Source: an uncultured Eubacteriales bacterium | GTDB taxonomy: Bacteria; Bacillota; Clostridia; Oscillospirales; QAMX01 | DNA: 23,608 nucleotides | Reading direction: 5' to 3' | NCBI GenBank assembly: GCA_900551265.1 | Contig: URVL01000019.1 | Location: 1 to 23,608, forward strand | Shown here: in pieces, positions 21,602 to 23,608 of the stretch | Layout of the letters: the number at the start of each line of letters is the position of its first letter | How positions within the stretch are numbered: position 1 is the stretch's first letter | Program-made: the position numbers and the translations under genes | The notes under the pieces: model-generated | Told to the model about the DNA's origin: nothing | What the model saw: the letters and a program-made list of their open reading frames with translations, nothing else | The model's database searches: none

Positions 21602-23494
21602 TCAACCAAGGATGGGTTCGCGGCCCAATACCACTAGATAACGGTCGATTCTGGCCTGGATCACGTCCGCATACTCCTGCATGCCGAGATTGTCGTAAGC
21701 ATATTGGAGGTCTTCCTCGTAGGTATCGGTCGTCTTGATACCGGTGATATAGCTTGTCGTCATCTCGTTCAGATAAGTGGTAAGGTCGGTCATGTATGTG
21801 TTGATAACAGCTGCCTCTTCGTCTGTGGCAAGCGTTTCGAAGTTGGCATGGTTGTCAAAATGAATATTTTCGGTGCCAAACTCATTCATTAAATTCAAGA
21901 AACGATGCAGTGGGGAGATGTCGGTCCAGTTGTATTCACTGAACTGTGTTTTCCACTCATCAATGGTCAGCATGTCCTTCGCATAAGGTTCACCCGCATC
22001 CAGTGCCTCGTCGATGGAGGAATAGGTAGCGGCGGTGAGGCTATACAGGTTATTGATATTAATCTGCGGGAACAGGCACCATGGCGCATAACACCACATA
22101 TCGCCATAACGCTCTTCTTCCTCTTCGGTGAAGTCTACGCCGACTATGTACTTATAGATTGTACCATCGTCGTTCAGATCATAAGCCTTACCTTCAATAC
22201 CATATGCGAATAACATATAGAAATCTTTGCCGAAGAGCCAATCGAGCCATGCTGCTGCCGCCGCATAGTCGCACTCCGTGCTGAAGGAAATCGCACGGCC
22301 TGAGGAAACAGTAGCCTGACCGAGCAGATGTGGTTCAATTCCTTCAATAGCCTGAATAATGGGCATCGGCTCGTAATCGCAGTCCGGATCGCCAGTGGAC
22401 ACAGTCATCATGGTATCCGGATATTGCGGATGTGCGGCACAGTAGTTACCTGCACAGTTAGCGCCATATTGGTATGCCATACCCTCGCCAACCAGCGCCA
22501 CATTGGCGTTATACAATTCGTTGGCGTAATTGACGTACTGAACATAACCGGGATCTTCAATCGCGCTCACAACCTCACCGGTCGCCGCGTCCATAACGAA
22601 GTTATCACGATGGAGGCCAAACCAGCCCGCAACACCATTTGAGAATACTGTGCCCTCAGATGTGGACTGGCCAAAACCGAGGAAGGCACGCTCATCGGCG
22701 GCGCCGTTTTCATTGACGTCGTTAGTCTGGAAAGATACCAGGGCATCCTTGAATTCCTGTGTAGTGGTCGGCATGGAGAGTCCCACTTTATCCAGCCAAT
22801 CCTGACGAATGGAGACGTTATACCAGTTCTGAATACCAAAGGTGACCAGATAGTCGGTGTCCGCATCGTCAAAATCAAGGCCTGTCCCCTGATTATCAGG
22901 TGTTTTCACCATATACCAGTGACCATCAGGTGCGGTAGACCATGCTTTTAAATAGTTCATTTCACCGCCTTCGGCAACGAGGTTCGCAAAGGTCCCATCC
23001 GGAGAACTGGCGATAACATCGTCAATATCGGCGAAACGGCCATCTGAAATGGTGCTGACCAGCAGAGAATCATCCATCATGCTCTGAGAAATAAAGGCAT
23101 CCGGCAGCGCATTTGCCGCCAGGTAACCCGAGAGCGTCGTTCTATAGGCCTCGTTATCAATTGGGCTGACGTCAACGACAAGATTATGCTTTTCTAGCAT
23201 CAGATCATTATAATAGGTCAGCGTTTCAAACTCCATCCGCTGCGCTTCTTCGAGTGTATAGGTCCAGTTATGGGATTCACGGCCCATCCACTCCAGATGC
23301 AGGGGCTCAGTTTCAACGGGATCATCGGTGTCGCCGTCAGAATCATCTGTTTGTTGGGTGTCATTCCCGCTGTCGGCAACATTCGATGAGTCGCCGCTGT
23401 CGTCAGACGAATCGTCTGGTTCGTTGGCGCAGGCACTGAACAGTGCGAGCAACATAAAGATTGCAAGCAGCAGTGCAAGAACTCTTTTCGTCAT
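21602..23494 (-). CDS. Extracellular solute-binding lipoprotein (LplA-like, carbohydrate ABC transporter type)
   Basis: The 630-residue protein has a lipoprotein signal peptide (hydrophobic 5-19, lipobox LFSAC with Cys22) and an Asp/Ser-rich linker (26-60) that spaces the binding domain from the membrane. The RQDWLDKVGLSMPTTTQEF block (230-248), common in large Firmicute sugar-binding proteins of the LplA/YtcQ group, and an Asp/Asn-rich NDVNENGAADE loop (258-268, calcium-site-like) mark a family-1 solute-binding protein. It would deliver an oligosaccharide or similar ligand to an ABC importer. AGGAGG lies 7 bases before the ATG at 23494. The gene has its own promoter and terminator; no permease genes follow, so its transporter partners are elsewhere or upstream of the window end. 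Confidence 0.92.
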   Translation of the reverse strand: MTKRVLALLLAIFMLLALFSACANEPDDSSDDSGDSSNVADSGNDTQQTDDSDGDTDDPVETEPLHLEWMGRESHNWTYTLEEAQRMEFETLTYYNDLMLEKHNLVVDVSPIDNEAYRTTLSGYLAANALPDAFISQSMMDDSLLVSTISDGRFADIDDVIASSPDGTFANLVAEGGEMNYLKAWSTAPDGHWYMVKTPDNQGTGLDFDDADTDYLVTFGIQNWYNVSIRQDWLDKVGLSMPTTTQEFKDALVSFQTNDVNENGAADERAFLGFGQSTSEGTVFSNGVAGWFGLHRDNFVMDAATGEVVSAIEDPGYVQYVNYANELYNANVALVGEGMAYQYGANCAGNYCAAHPQYPDTMMTVSTGDPDCDYEPMPIIQAIEGIEPHLLGQATVSSGRAISFSTECDYAAAAAWLDWLFGKDFYMLFAYGIEGKAYDLNDDGTIYKYIVGVDFTEEEEERYGDMWCYAPWCLFPQININNLYSLTAATYSSIDEALDAGEPYAKDMLTIDEWKTQFSEYNWTDISPLHRFLNLMNEFGTENIHFDNHANFETLATDEEAAVINTYMTDLTTYLNEMTTSYITGIKTTDTYEEDLQYAYDNLGMQEYADVIQARIDRYLVVLGREPILG

Positions 23495-23540
23495 CGTATC
23501 CCTCCTATTTTGCTCTCACCATGGAGACTATATTAATTAC

Positions 23541-23569
23541 ATATTAACTAAAAATTAATTAGATGTCAA
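23541..23569 (-). promoter_or_regulatory. Promoter of the solute-binding lipoprotein gene
   Basis: On the minus strand TTGACA (23569-23564) and TAATAT (23546-23541) with a 17-bp, A/T-rich spacer. The start is near 23534, about 40 bases before the ATG. Confidence 0.82.
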
Positions 23570-23608
23570 GATACAAAATGAAACTGAAAAATTATGCAAT
23601 AATTCTGT

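Noticed and set aside
1..23608. CRISPR arrays, tRNA/rRNA genes, insertion sequences, phage genes
   Set aside because: No regularly spaced repeats, cloverleaf with CCA end, transposase motifs or phage structural genes were seen on either strand.

Overview
The window reads as a chromosomal segment of a spore-forming, low-to-middle G+C Clostridia-type Firmicute. The evidence is a SpoIIID C-terminal fragment, a free-standing Spo0A DNA-binding domain, a textbook T-box leader, strong AGGAGG ribosome binding sites, SigA-like promoters (TTGACx-N17-TATAxT) and Rho-independent terminators. No tRNA, rRNA, CRISPR array, insertion sequence or phage gene was seen. Species cannot be named from this alone.

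Layout. (1) 1-2680, plus strand: the end of spoIIID, then metK with its own promoter overlapping the spoIIID stop, then a small secreted protein of unknown function behind a very strong promoter. (2) 2688-11295, minus strand: eight genes separated by gaps of 10-31 bp, read from one promoter near 11331-11359 and ended by a perfect hairpin at 2646-2677. In order of transcription they are: two alpha-helical proteins I cannot name (the first has His/Asp motifs suggesting metal binding), an AEC-family membrane transporter, two tandem acid-sugar dehydratase paralogues of the enolase superfamily (RhmD-like), a glyoxylate-carboligase-like ThDP enzyme, a xylose-isomerase-like TIM-barrel isomerase and a D-2-hydroxyacid dehydrogenase. 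This looks like a catabolic operon for a sugar acid or related hydroxyacid, with no 2-keto-3-deoxy sugar-acid aldolase or kinase visible. (3) 11496-13545, plus strand: a promoter, a complete T-box riboswitch and a class I adenylate-forming (acyl-CoA synthetase-like) gene. The specifier trinucleotide is best read as UAC (tyrosine). T-boxes normally control aminoacyl-tRNA synthetases, amino acid biosynthesis or amino acid transport, so this target is unusual. (4) 13557-14111, plus strand: a free-standing GyrI-like effector-binding protein. (5) 14166-23569, minus strand: a patatin-like phospholipase; an orphan Na+-pumping decarboxylase beta subunit followed by a 38-residue gamma/delta-like membrane peptide; a GldA-GldF-GldG-like ABC export cassette; a cysteine-synthase-like PLP enzyme; the lone Spo0A C-terminal domain protein; and a large solute-binding lipoprotein with its own promoter and terminator.

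The two most interesting items are the eight-gene operon, whose enzyme combination I do not recognise as a described pathway and whose carboligase keeps the active-site Glu that true glyoxylate carboligase lacks, and the T-box in front of the acyl-CoA synthetase-like gene. Family assignments come from motifs read by eye; no database search was possible.
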